64,000 nucleotides of DNA from assembly GCF_963668475.1 (NCBI RefSeq), contig NZ_OY764544.1:3162001-3226000 (forward strand). The letters are read 5' to 3'. Position numbers and translations under genes: made by a program. The stretch comes from an uncultured Methanospirillum sp. Its GTDB lineage: Archaea; Halobacteriota; Methanomicrobia; Methanomicrobiales; Methanospirillaceae. Below the pieces are notes generated by a model. That model was not told where the DNA came from and did no database searches. It saw only the letters and a list, made by a program, of their open reading frames with translations. The first letter of the stretch is position 1, and the number at the start of each line of letters is the position of its first letter. Shown here piece after piece: positions 43,884 to 52,958 of the stretch.

Positions 43884-44357
43884 TTACCTGACCTCGTACC
43901 CTGCTTTGATGAGTCCGGTCCTGATCTGCTCCTCTGCTTCTTCTCCGGGTCCTGATATCCCCTTCATAATCGTATCGTATGCGTCCCGCAGGGATGAATC
44001 ACTGCTGTGCAGGGCGAGTGTTCCGGTGATATATCCTCTTTCGTTTCCTTCTAATGAGAAGATATCCATGATTCTGCACCGGTAGTATTTGCACTGTGCA
44101 GGGCTGTCTGTGTGGACGGTACATCCTATCATCCCTTCACCGAGCGGGCGCAGAAACCTGCATGCAGTAGGATTCTGATCAGGAAACGTGGTATTGTCAA
44201 ACCGATCCCGTTTGTCAGGATCGACTTCTGCTGAAAATGAGGTGCCCGTGCTGATACAGCAGCAGTCAAACCTGTACTTGTCTGTCTGCTTCTCGATGAC
44301 GATGTAATCGCCAAGATACATGCAGCAGGTACCACATATCCGGCACTCAAAACCCAT
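43884..44357 (-). CDS. YkgJ-family cysteine-cluster protein (paralogue)
   Basis: A 157-residue relative of the protein at 27451-28032. It begins MGFECRICGTCCMYLGDY, the YkgJ signature, with later cysteines in FDCCCIS, CRFLRP, GCTVHTD and CKYYRC. The cysteine set suggests a bound zinc ion or iron-sulfur cluster. It is directly upstream of the receiver gene (43493-43876), seven bases apart. That pairing hints at a redox- or metal-linked signalling role, which is inference. Confidence 0.78.
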   Translation of the reverse strand: MGFECRICGTCCMYLGDYIVIEKQTDKYRFDCCCISTGTSFSAEVDPDKRDRFDNTTFPDQNPTACRFLRPLGEGMIGCTVHTDSPAQCKYYRCRIMDIFSLEGNERGYITGTLALHSSDSSLRDAYDTIMKGISGPGEEAEEQIRTGLIKAGYEVR

Positions 44358-44410
44358 ACTGAGTATTAGGTGCTGCTCATATTCATCTTCACGGCAACAC
44401 CGGATTACCT

Positions 44411-44466
44411 GGTGCAGTATGTTAAGGTGTCTGCACCATGCTGCGTATCTTCATAACCTCTGCACC
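44411..44466 (+). promoter_or_regulatory. ilvD upstream region with repeated CTGCACC boxes
   Basis: GGTGCAG (44411-44417) and CTGCACC (44431-44437) form a seven-base inverted repeat around 13 bases. A second CTGCACC lies at 44460-44466. A TATA-like TTCATAAC (near 44450) sits between the two direct copies, 36 bases before the ATG, so a protein bound to these boxes would flank the promoter. Confidence 0.4.
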
Positions 44467-44487
44467 CTAATCACCTGAGCGGTATCA

Positions 44488-46131
44488 ATGCGCAGCGATG
44501 ACGTCAAGGAAGGGTACGCCCGTGCACCCAACCGGTCACTGATCAGATCCCTTGGGATCACTGAAGAGGAGATGAACCGGCCGTTCATCGGGATCGCAAA
44601 CTCGTGGAATACCATTGTTCCCGGTCACACACACCTTCGCCAGCTGGCAGAGCGTGTCAGGGAGGGTGTTGCAGCCGGGGGAGGAACCCCGTTTGAGTTC
44701 AACACCATCGGGATCTGTGACGGTATTGCGATGGGTCACGAGGGAATGCGGTACTCGCTTCCGTCACGTGAAAATATTGCAGACTCAGTCGAACTGATGA
44801 TCAAATCGCACCGGTTCGACGCTATCGTCTGCATCTGTACCTGCGACAAGATCGTTCCCGGAATGCTGATGGCCGCAGCACGGTGCAACATCCCGGCAAT
44901 AGTCCTCACCGGCGGAAACATGCTGCCCGGCCATCACCATGGCTGTGAGATCTCGCTGACCGACATCTTTGAAGGGGTTGGAAAGGTCGCAGCCGGGACC
45001 ATGAAGGAGGATGAACTTAAGGAGATAGAGGCTGCTGCAATGCCTGGATGCGGGAGCTGCCAGGGTCTGTATACTGCAAACACCATGGCCTGCATGACCG
45101 AAGCGATGGGAATGTCACTTCCGGGTTGTGCAGCAGTTCCAGCGGTCTTTTCTGAAAAACTCAGACTTGCCTACTCAAGCGGTTTCCGCTCTGTTCAGCT
45201 TGTGAACCAGCAGATCCTCCCCCGCTCAATCATCACACCAATAAGCCTGCGTAATGCCATCAGGGTGGATATGGCACTCGGAGGCTCAACCAATACCGTG
45301 CTTCATCTCATGGCCATCGCCCAGGAGGCAGGAGTTCCGTTCACCCTTGAGGAGTTCGACCGGATCGGTAAGGAGGTCCCCCACATTGCTGCCATGCAGC
45401 CGGGAGGTCCTCACTCGATGTATGATCTCTTCAAAGCAGGAGGCATCCCTGCAGTCTTCAGACAACTTCGTGCCCATCTCGAACCCTGCACGACGGTGTC
45501 AGGAAAGAGTGTATTCGAGATTGCAGACAGCGTAACCTACCTTGATGAGTCTGTGATTCAGCCGGTTTCAAAACCGGTACATGCAGCCGGCGGGCTTCGT
45601 ATTCTGAAAGGTTCACTTGCACCTGATGGTGCGGTGGTCAAGTGCGGAGCCGTCAGGGACGAGATGTGGAAGCACACCGGGCCTGCACGTGTCTTTGACG
45701 GTGAACAGGCCGCAATGAAGGCGATCCTTGCAAGGTCGATTGGTGAAGGAGAAGTTATTGTCATCAGGGGAGAAGGGCCAAAGGGAGGGCCTGGAATGCC
45801 TGAAATGCTCTCACCGACATCTGCCCTGATGGGACTCGGGTACACCCGGGTGGTCCTTGTGACAGACGGCAGGTTCTCAGGCGGCACCCGTGGGCCGTGC
45901 ATCGGACACGTGGCACCCGAAGCAGCAGCTGGCGGGCCGATAGGCCTTGTCAAAGATGGCGATCAGATCCAGGTGGACCTTCATGAACGTAAGATAGATC
46001 TTCTGGTTTCCCCTGCAGAATTGGAAGACCGCAGAAAATTATGGAAACCGGTGTCTAAAAGTCTTGATGGGATTCTTGCCAGGTATGCCGCCGCTGTCGG
46101 TCAGGCTGACACCGGGGCAGTGATGCGGTAA
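44488..46131 (+). CDS. ilvD: dihydroxyacid dehydratase
   Basis: A 547-residue IlvD/Edd-family iron-sulfur dehydratase for the third step of valine and isoleucine synthesis, and a step towards leucine and pantothenate. The cluster cysteines are in [12 protein letters not shown] near residue 115 and [18 protein letters not shown] near residue 188. [16 protein letters not shown] near residue 465 is the C-terminal signature. Length is standard. It works two steps after acetolactate synthase, whose large subunit is encoded 25 kb upstream on the other strand. Confidence 0.94.
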   Translation: MRSDDVKEGYARAPNRSLIRSLGITEEEMNRPFIGIANSWNTIVPGHTHLRQLAERVREGVAAGGGTPFEFNTIGICDGIAMGHEGMRYSLPSRENIADSVELMIKSHRFDAIVCICTCDKIVPGMLMAAARCNIPAIVLTGGNMLPGHHHGCEISLTDIFEGVGKVAAGTMKEDELKEIEAAAMPGCGSCQGLYTANTMACMTEAMGMSLPGCAAVPAVFSEKLRLAYSSGFRSVQLVNQQILPRSIITPISLRNAIRVDMALGGSTNTVLHLMAIAQEAGVPFTLEEFDRIGKEVPHIAAMQPGGPHSMYDLFKAGGIPAVFRQLRAHLEPCTTVSGKSVFEIADSVTYLDESVIQPVSKPVHAAGGLRILKGSLAPDGAVVKCGAVRDEMWKHTGPARVFDGEQAAMKAILARSIGEGEVIVIRGEGPKGGPGMPEMLSPTSALMGLGYTRVVLVTDGRFSGGTRGPCIGHVAPEAAAGGPIGLVKDGDQIQVDLHERKIDLLVSPAELEDRRKLWKPVSKSLDGILARYAAAVGQADTGAVMR

Positions 46132-46147
46132 CGGTGAAACTATTCTG

Positions 46148-49100
46148 TTATTGAGATCCTGTGGATCTCTCATCTCTTTTCCGGTATGCACCTTTCGGGA
46201 CCATGATCTCGAATCGTGCTCCTTTTCCTGCAACTCCGGTCTCCCTTATTGAGAGCCCGGTGATGGTCAGAATCTCCCTGATCAAGAAGAGGCCAAGGCC
46301 CGTATGCTTCCCAACACCCCTGATAAAGATCCGTTCTTTCTCCTGAATCTCAATTCCAATCCCGTTATCCTCATATACGATAGAGAATCCCTCTCCACTC
46401 TCGTACCCTGACCATGATATGCTGGTGACCCGTTCACCATGGCGGATTCCGTTCTCGATAAGGGTGTAGAAGACTTTTTCAAAGAGTGGGTCTGCAAGAA
46501 CCTCTATTTCAGGAAGGTTCATCGTTATCCGGATATGTCTCACCGGTAGTTTCCGTGTAGCATGACTGATCCTGGTATTCAGATCATGCCATATTGGGGC
46601 GGCAACTCCCAGATCCTGGTAATCCTTGGTAAATTCGATCTGGGTCTGGATAGATGATGTGATCGCGATCTCTTTCTTCAGGAAATCACGTAGTTCTCCA
46701 TCAGGGGTGAGATCTTCGCTGATATCCTGAAAACCTCGGAGGGCTGTGATCAGGTTGAGGACATCATGACGGGTGATACTTGACAGGAGGTTAAGTTTCT
46801 TGTTCGCCTGTGAGAGTGCTTCTTCCATATTCCTGCGATCTGTGATGTCGGTTCCGACTGAAAGAAGTCCGGTGAACTCTCCCAGTTCGTATATCGGACG
46901 GTTTCTCCATGCTATCCAGACCTTTCTCCCATCCCTGCAGACGTTCTCATTCTCGTTGTGAATATACTTTTCAGGCTGGTTGAAGATCTCTCTCATCATC
47001 TCGCGATGATCACGTCCTTCCTTGCCTGTCTCCATGAGAATGGTTCCAAGCAACCCTTTTTCTATGAGATCTTTCTCTGAATATCCAAAAAAATCCTGGC
47101 CAAACTCATTAAAGAAGACGACGTTCCCTTTGCTGTCAAACCTGATGATGATGCTATTGGCGTTCTGGACCAGTTCACGGTATTTGATCTCGCTCTCCGT
47201 TATCTTTCTCTCTGCATCGAGTTTTTCCGTAATATCGCGTCCATACAATGCAATCCTGGTAACCAGCCCGTTCTCGTCTTTTACAGGATAGATATTATTC
47301 TCAATTGCACGGCCTGATCGGTGGTCGATGAACTGCACCGGCTTGCCTGATTTGACAGCTTCTATGGCATACTGCCTTCGTTTGCCTGCAATATCATGAG
47401 AAAGAAATGTATATGCTGATCTTCCAACCATCTCTTCCACTGTTGTATGCATCCGGGAGGCCACGGTTTCATTGGCATAGAGAACAGTCCCGTCAGGATC
47501 AATCATCATGATCGACTCTTTTGGTGCGTTGATCAGGGCCCTGGCATTCTCTTCGGTCTCTCTGAGCCGATGTTCAACCAGCCTTCGCTCATGCACGTCC
47601 TGAATATATCCATGGAATGATGTGATGGAGCCTGTTGCATCGCGTTCGATGATCGTGAAGTCATAGACCCACCTATACTCTCCATCACGCCGCCTTAACC
47701 TGAACTCCTGCTCAAAGGAGTTGATCCCATTCTCAGTGAACTGGCGAACGTCACTTCTGATGCGGTCCCAGTCGTCTGGATGCACGATATCAGCAAAACG
47801 GATTGATCCGTCTGTAAGCTCATCGGGAAGATACCCAAACTGGCTGCTACAGTTCGGGGTTACATACTGAACCGGCCATCCTTCTGACACCATCCACCTG
47901 AAGACCACTACCGGACCGCCTATAAAGAGTCCCCGCTCCTCCTGAAGAGCTGCTGCAGTCTCTCTTCGTTGCAGTTCGATCGCTGCCAGCTGAATAAAGA
48001 TCTCAATCAATGATCTGTTTTTAAGTTCTGTGCCCGGAGGAAGGATAATTGAGACTGATCCCCGAATATCCCGTTTCCAGGCAAGTCCGACCTCATAGAT
48101 GGTTCCTACACATTCAGAACTCTCTATCTTCTTGTAGAGTTCTTCAGACAGAACATCCAGTGTGAGGCCTCTGAACCCATCAGGGACCAGATAGAGTTTT
48201 CCGGTTATCATCTGTTCGACGAGTTCATCGGTGAGTGGATAGGATGACTCAAGGAGTCCGTCCATGTACCCTTCAATGATATCATGATGTGATGATTCAA
48301 GCCCGATGACTGAACGGGGGGTGACCGATCCTCCTCCGGTGTTGACCTGGCTTGTGACAACTATTGTCCCGTCAGGAACCAGATCCTTGATGATAGAGCC
48401 GATTAATGTGTATATCTGGTCATCACTCTCAAGATCCAGCATCTCAATGGACCGGTGTGAGAGCAGTTCGAGATCGCTGGCATACCTGGTTATCTGCTCT
48501 TCATACCGCTTTCGCTCGGTAACATCAAGGTTAAACTCTGCAATCAGCCAGGAGCCATCCTTCTCCTGGTACGGGATCGTGTGTACCTCTACGATCCGGT
48601 CTCCTTCACGTGCAAGAACCTCATCATTTATGACCGGTTTTTTTGAAGCAAGAGCGTCACGAACACCACATAACCGGCATGGTCTGTCTGTGCCCATGAA
48701 GTAGTCGTAGCACTTCTTCCCGTGGTAATCGCCGTATGTCTTCTGCCAGGCCGGGTCCACGTACACGAGGTTGTAATCAGGATCAACGATGTCGATACCT
48801 GTACCCGTGACTCCGAGCATGTATTCAAGATGGATTTTGAGCCTGTCCCGATCCTCTGTCACCCGTATACGGTCGGTGATATCTTCAGTTACGCCAAGTA
48901 AAAATTGAGGGGTACCTGATGTATCATACAGAGGCACTTTCTTGGTGTGAAGAATGCGTTTTCCCTTGTCTTTTGTCCAGATCGGCTCTTCATGGATGTT
49001 TATAACCGAACGTGACTCTATCGCTTCCTGATCACTTTTTGCAAAATGATCCGCCTCTTCACGACTTAAAAGGTCATAATTCGTTTTTCCGAGAACATCT

Positions 49101-49657
49101 TCTCTCTTTAGCCCCAGAAAATCCTCTCCAGCCCTGTTAAATCTGATGTACCTGAAATCAGGTACACTTTTAACAAATACCACGTCAGGAATATTCTCGA
49201 TAATACTGTTGAGAAAGTTCTCGCTCTGTGAAAGGGCATCTTCAGCATTACGCTTTGCAACGATATCCCTGATCTTCTGAACCAGTTCGGCAAACTGCGC
49301 CTTAATGTCGTCCCCTTTCTGTACGTATCCGTCTGCTCCGCTCTCGAATGCCTCGATGACAACCTCTTCGCGTCCTTTTCCGGTAAATATGATGAACGGA
49401 GTTTTGTCTCCGTTTCCGCGAAGTGTCCGGAGAAGATCAATGCCAGACATCCCGGCCATCTCATAATCTGAGATGACTGCATCATATCTTGTGCTGGCAA
49501 TGAGATCAAGGGCTGCTGCTCCGGATGAAGCAGTGTCAACTGAGTACTGGTAGATTGACGTCAGATAATCTGTGATAAATCTGCAGACATGGTCCTCGTC
49601 ATCGACGACCAGAAGAGTGAGCGTCTCACCAGGAGATGTATGAGAGCGAGCATCCAC
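46148..49657 (-). CDS. hybrid sensor protein: receiver, PAS/GAF array and histidine kinase
   Basis: A 1169-residue soluble signalling protein. Order: receiver (about 13-135) with phosphoacceptor in AVISDYEMAG and lysine in YVQKGDD; two PAS domains (about 140-265 and 275-400), the second with DRPCRLC in its loop; a GAF-like stretch (about 410-570); three more PAS domains (about 580-700, 705-820 and 830-950); and a kinase core with SSITRHDVLNLITAL and ATP motifs YEDNGIGI and TGLGLFLIREIL. The start is GTG at 49657. The layout parallels the kinase at 28048-31776, and the kinase cores are clearly paralogous. The last 17 bases abut the ilvD end convergently. Confidence 0.88.
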   Translation of the reverse strand: MDARSHTSPGETLTLLVVDDEDHVCRFITDYLTSIYQYSVDTASSGAAALDLIASTRYDAVISDYEMAGMSGIDLLRTLRGNGDKTPFIIFTGKGREEVVIEAFESGADGYVQKGDDIKAQFAELVQKIRDIVAKRNAEDALSQSENFLNSIIENIPDVVFVKSVPDFRYIRFNRAGEDFLGLKREDVLGKTNYDLLSREEADHFAKSDQEAIESRSVINIHEEPIWTKDKGKRILHTKKVPLYDTSGTPQFLLGVTEDITDRIRVTEDRDRLKIHLEYMLGVTGTGIDIVDPDYNLVYVDPAWQKTYGDYHGKKCYDYFMGTDRPCRLCGVRDALASKKPVINDEVLAREGDRIVEVHTIPYQEKDGSWLIAEFNLDVTERKRYEEQITRYASDLELLSHRSIEMLDLESDDQIYTLIGSIIKDLVPDGTIVVTSQVNTGGGSVTPRSVIGLESSHHDIIEGYMDGLLESSYPLTDELVEQMITGKLYLVPDGFRGLTLDVLSEELYKKIESSECVGTIYEVGLAWKRDIRGSVSIILPPGTELKNRSLIEIFIQLAAIELQRRETAAALQEERGLFIGGPVVVFRWMVSEGWPVQYVTPNCSSQFGYLPDELTDGSIRFADIVHPDDWDRIRSDVRQFTENGINSFEQEFRLRRRDGEYRWVYDFTIIERDATGSITSFHGYIQDVHERRLVEHRLRETEENARALINAPKESIMMIDPDGTVLYANETVASRMHTTVEEMVGRSAYTFLSHDIAGKRRQYAIEAVKSGKPVQFIDHRSGRAIENNIYPVKDENGLVTRIALYGRDITEKLDAERKITESEIKYRELVQNANSIIIRFDSKGNVVFFNEFGQDFFGYSEKDLIEKGLLGTILMETGKEGRDHREMMREIFNQPEKYIHNENENVCRDGRKVWIAWRNRPIYELGEFTGLLSVGTDITDRRNMEEALSQANKKLNLLSSITRHDVLNLITALRGFQDISEDLTPDGELRDFLKKEIAITSSIQTQIEFTKDYQDLGVAAPIWHDLNTRISHATRKLPVRHIRITMNLPEIEVLADPLFEKVFYTLIENGIRHGERVTSISWSGYESGEGFSIVYEDNGIGIEIQEKERIFIRGVGKHTGLGLFLIREILTITGLSIRETGVAGKGARFEIMVPKGAYRKRDERSTGSQ

Positions 49658-49711
49658 AGTACCCCACCAGTTAAGGAATAGGTACTCATCCCTTATGTTC
49701 GTTGTGTGGTA

Positions 49712-50856
49712 TCAGAATGCAGAAGGATGATTCATTTCATTACTTCCGATTCCGTATTGTTTCTGAAGGAAAACCCTGACTTTCTCTGATTCGACCCATC
49801 CCTGATCTAGTTCATTGATGAACTTGTCGATATCCTGAACCACGGTATGCACTGCCTCTGTTCTCTCACCGCAACACTCTTCACAGGTTGATACAATGAC
49901 TGCAAGCGGATTTCGTGTCTTGTCCCCGATTGTTGCCATCTGGTAAATATTCTGGTTTATCTGTGAGAGGGCCCGCGAGAGTTCTTCCATCGCCCGTTTC
50001 CGCATCGTAATATCCCTGCAGACAGAGAGGCAGAACAGTGTTCCATTCTCGTAATAGAGGTGTGCATTGATCTCAACCGGTATCACGGTGCCGTCTTTTG
50101 CCACCTGTTCTCCTTCAAACGAGATGATCCCGGCTGCTTTGGTATCAGGATGAAGGTCTCTGTATTGCACTGTCGAGATGGGAGTTTCAATCTGTGATAT
50201 CTCTTTTTCAAGCATCTCCTCACGGGAGTAGCCGAGTCGTTTGCATGCTACAGCGTTTACTTCCCTGATCCTGCCTGACTCACCAGAAGGGAGCATCTCG
50301 TGGAGGATGATTGGTTCACATTCTCAAACAGGCTTCTATACCGTTCTTCTGATCTGCGGAGTGCATTATTCAGCTCTTCGAGTTCGATGAGTTTCTTCTC
50401 GAGCTGATGAAACAGGCGGCTGTTGTGTTCTGAAAGATACTGCTCCTCTTTCATGACCGGGCTGTATGTTCTTCCTGACAGGTGGGGGTACTCTGCAATC
50501 AGCCCGTTTATTATATTGATAAATTCGGAAGGGTCTGTAGGTTTGAGGATGTAACGATCTGCCCCCAGATGATATGCAAACTCCTTGTCTTTCTCTTCGG
50601 TATAGGCTGCGGTGTAGAAGACAAAAGGAATGTGTTTGTATGTCTCGTTGCTCTTTATCTCTCTGCAGAACTGAAAGCCGTCCATCCTGGGATAGAGTAT
50701 GTCTGATATGATGAGATCGATATCTCCGCTCTTTACCTTTTCATATGCATCAGCACCGTCCACAGCAGAGATGACCTCAAGTCCGTTCCCTTCAAGTAAC
50801 TTTTCCAGCAGGTACCGGTTGATGTACTGATCATCCACTACGAGCACTCTCATCAT
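49712..50856 (-). pseudogene. receiver-PAS signalling protein split by a frameshift
   Basis: Two overlapping frames together make one protein. The first (50257-50856) has a receiver with VLVVDDQYINR, ISDILYPRMDG and a lysine in ILKPTDP, then a coiled coil and the opening of a PAS domain, ERYRSLFENVN, after which it runs into unrelated sequence. The second frame carries the PAS continuation IILHEMLPSGESGRIREVN and a short dimerisation-like helix, QMATIGDKTRNPLAVIV, to 49712. The break lies at about 50312-50318. A four-base loss from a GAACGAAC pair could explain it. Unless the frameshift is an error or is suppressed, only the receiver half is made. Confidence 0.75.
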
Positions 50857-51230
50857 GTCACCTGTCCGGGAAAGTACTTCCTGATCTGATCGTGAAAGGT
50901 AGCCGGATTGATGGGTTTCTCAATGTAATCGTTTACTCCTGAAGCCATCGCCTTTTCACGGTCTCCTGCCATGGCGTAGGAGGTGACTGCGATGATCGGG
51001 ATCTTTGCTATATCTGGTGAGTTCCTGATCCGCTGTGCGATCTCGTATCCGTCCATTCCGGGAAGTTGGATATCAAGAAGAATGATATCAGGATTGCTCT
51101 CTTTCGCCTGACGAATCCCTTCCTCTCCTTCCATGGCTTCAATGACAGTATGTCCCATTGACTCGAGGAGAAAGTGCATCAGGTACATATTCTGCTCGTT
51201 ATCTTCAATCACAAGAATTCTAAAGCCCAT
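50853..51230 (-). CDS. stand-alone response regulator receiver
   Basis: A 125-residue receiver with ILVIEDNEQNMYLM, phosphoacceptor in IILLDIQLPGMDG and lysine in YIEKPINP. The frame is open further upstream into a kinase remnant, but the ATG at 51230 follows AAAGGAG and gives the proper start MGFRILV. Its end overlaps the start of the split REC-PAS gene as ATGA. It resembles DivK-type receivers that act downstream of hybrid kinases; its own upstream kinase is now a fragment. Confidence 0.85.
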   Translation of the reverse strand: MGFRILVIEDNEQNMYLMHFLLESMGHTVIEAMEGEEGIRQAKESNPDIILLDIQLPGMDGYEIAQRIRNSPDIAKIPIIAVTSYAMAGDREKAMASGVNDYIEKPINPATFHDQIRKYFPGQVT

Positions 51231-51556
51231 TAATTCAACTCCTTTTGTGCAGACAGGAGTATCAAAAAACACCCTCCCCTTCCCGATGGTGCTCTGTACC
51301 GTAATGTCTCCCCCATGAAGTTCTACGAGTTTTTGCTTATGGATAAACCGAGACCGGTTCTGTCATGTCTTCGTGGTACCTGAATCGATCTGATGAAATG
51401 GCCTGAATATGGTATTAAGATCCTCTTCAGATATCCCTATTCCGGTATCTTCCGCAGAGATCTTCACCCGGATATCTGTGCCTGTTTCCCAACGCTCATA
51501 CCGTCCGGGGGAGATATGTATGTGAGAACCTACGCGTACCTGCAAGGAGATCTGCA
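51231..51556 (-). pseudogene. histidine kinase ATP-binding domain remnant
   Basis: About 110 codons of a degenerate HATPase domain in three frames. VRVKISAEDTGIGISEEDL and RPFHQID (51363-51490) are in one frame, RTGLGLSISK in a second, and LVELHGGDITVQSTIGKG in a third that runs into the receiver start. At least two frameshifts and one stop are needed to explain it. The 5' part, with the phospho-histidine and any sensor domain, is missing; homology ends where the plus-strand gene at 51557 begins, which marks an old rearrangement point. Confidence 0.72.
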
Positions 51557-52084
51557 TTGAGACGAGTCTGTGCATTCTGTAATGAAGAACTCTCCCCTGA
51601 TAGCGGTGATGATGACAGGATATCCCATGGTGTGTGTACATCCTGTTATAATCATATCAAGGCCAGTATGGGCGTCGATATCACCGAGTATCTTACTATG
51701 CTCGATCAACCTGTTGTGCTTGTTGATCAGGATCTGCATATCCTCTCTACAAACCAGGAGATCCGGAAAGTTACCAGAAAAGACCTCTCTTCAGTTATCG
51801 GTCACCTCAGTGGTGAGGTGTTTGAATGCGAGTATGCCCGATGCCCGGGAGGATGCGGGAATACGACACACTGCTCCGGCTGTGTCATCAGAAACTCGGT
51901 GAAAGAGACGTACCAGACCGGAAGACCGGTAGATAAACGACCTGCAACCATCGCACAGGATGTAGATGGAAGACCTGCCTCTGTAAGTCTACTCATCTCA
52001 ACCGTAAAAACCGGGGATGTGGTGCTCCTACAGGTTGAGGAGTCTTCAGAGGACTGCACCTCTGGTTGTTCTGACAAGAGCTGA
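51557..52084 (+). CDS. zinc-ribbon PAS-like protein with a cysteine-rich loop
   Basis: A 175-residue protein. An N-terminal zinc ribbon (C5-X2-C8 and C27-X2-C30) is followed by a PAS-like domain from about residue 42 (LDQPVVLVDQDLHILSTN). A cysteine-rich insertion places C91, C96, C100, C106 and C109 in the region CEYARCPGGCGNTTHCSGC, followed by IRNSV. Related PAS domains occur in other methanogen sensors, but the bound cofactor is not known to me. The start is TTG at 51557 after AAGGAGA. The tail ends in a Cys/Ser-rich stretch. A metal- or redox-sensing role is inferred only from the cysteines. Confidence 0.72.
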   Translation: MRRVCAFCNEELSPDSGDDDRISHGVCTSCYNHIKASMGVDITEYLTMLDQPVVLVDQDLHILSTNQEIRKVTRKDLSSVIGHLSGEVFECEYARCPGGCGNTTHCSGCVIRNSVKETYQTGRPVDKRPATIAQDVDGRPASVSLLISTVKTGDVVLLQVEESSEDCTSGCSDKS

Positions 52085-52093
52085 CGATCCGGT

Positions 52094-52501
52094 TTACTTC
52101 ATGCCGTGTGTATGAAAATTTTCTGTATATTTTGCATCTGTTGTCTGGATGTGCTGAACCAGCCAGTCTTTCAGAAAATTAAGAACATCAATTGAAAGTC
52201 CGAGTCTCTTCTCGCTCAGATCCTTCTCATACCCGTTGATCTTATCGATGAACACCTGATGCTGTTTCTTCTGTTCTGCAAGCCCGGTATATCCGAATGA
52301 CTCCATGTACTTCTCTTCGTCTGCAAAGTGGGTGGTGGTGTACTCGTTGAGGCCCCGGAGAATTTCTCCTACCTCTGTGTTCCCTTTCCCTGCAGACATG
52401 GCCTCATGGAGCTTTGCGATAAGTTCAAAGAGTTTTTTGTGCTGAGTATCCATCGTTTCAACATGAACCGAGTATTTCTCATTCCAGGTAAAGAGTGACA
52501 T
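52094..52501 (-). CDS. bacteriohemerythrin
   Basis: A 135-residue four-helix diiron protein that binds oxygen reversibly. Ligands are visible in order: H21 in MDTQHKKLF, then TTHFADEEKYM (His and Glu), KKQHQVF (His), and WLVQHIQTTDAKY (His and Asp). The ATG at 52501 is preferred over 52516 because GGAGGT precedes it at the right distance. In anaerobes such proteins deliver, buffer or sense oxygen. It converges with the zinc-ribbon PAS gene, ten bases apart. Confidence 0.92.
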   Translation of the reverse strand: MSLFTWNEKYSVHVETMDTQHKKLFELIAKLHEAMSAGKGNTEVGEILRGLNEYTTTHFADEEKYMESFGYTGLAEQKKQHQVFIDKINGYEKDLSEKRLGLSIDVLNFLKDWLVQHIQTTDAKYTENFHTHGMK

Positions 52502-52725
52502 GATACGTACCTCCACCTCCTGTGGATAGAGATATTCTCTATCTTATTGTATTCAAGGTACACCCCGGATATATTCCCTGTATAGACCGGGTTACCGGAG
52601 ATTGGTGGAAACATCGGGACGTCTTCTCCAACAGTTTTTTCAGGCTCTGTATATCCGGAGGACTGAATACCTGTTCAGGATCGACAGGTATCACCGGTAT
52701 CTCGCGTAATGTGCCTCTATAGGTA

Positions 52726-52739
52726 ACCGGTATACCGGT
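52726..52739. promoter_or_regulatory. 14-bp perfect palindrome ACCGGTATACCGGT
   Basis: A perfect dyad at the start of copy 1. The matching bases in copy 2 (53177-53190) have three changes that break the symmetry. It has the form of a dimeric regulator's operator and lies about 225 bases upstream of the hemerythrin start and far upstream of the ATPase. Confidence 0.35.
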
Positions 52740-52786
52740 GTTCTGCTCAGGTCAGCAGTGCGGAAAAACGGAGGAAGCATTCACGT

Positions 52787-52808
52787 TAGGGCGGGATCTC
52801 CCGCCCTA
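52787..52808 (+). other. GC-rich hairpin in copy 1
   Basis: TAGGGCGGGA (52787-52796) and TCCCGCCCTA (52799-52808) form ten perfect base pairs over a two-base gap. The same arms in copy 2 (53238-53259) keep nine of ten pairs. The arms are near-identical to those of the 52870-52958 stem, so alternative pairings between the two are possible. Confidence 0.5.
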
Positions 52809-52869
52809 TGAAATCCTGATTTATTCGTTTTAAATTTAATTTAAGTCGATAAGATCTAAATTATTATTC

Positions 52870-52958
52870 TTAGGTCGGGAGAATAGGTGTATAGAGACTT
52901 CGAACTATTCTGGTGAGTGGGTGTACATAGGTGTCAGTATCCCGACCTCCCGACCTAA
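52870..52958 (+). ncRNA. candidate structured RNA, copy 1
   Basis: TTAGGTCGGGAG (52870-52881) pairs with CTCCCGACCTAA (52947-52958). Inside, AGAATAG (52880-52886) can pair with CTATTCT (52905-52911). A TATA-like TTTTAAATTTAATTTAA (52828-52844) would start transcription near 52860, just before the stem, and a T-rich stretch follows (52971-52985). In copy 2 the sixth pair of the stem changes from T-A to G-C with all other stem and loop bases unchanged. The strand and the RNA nature are inferred; a DNA cruciform or the opposing reading frame are alternatives. Confidence 0.4.
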
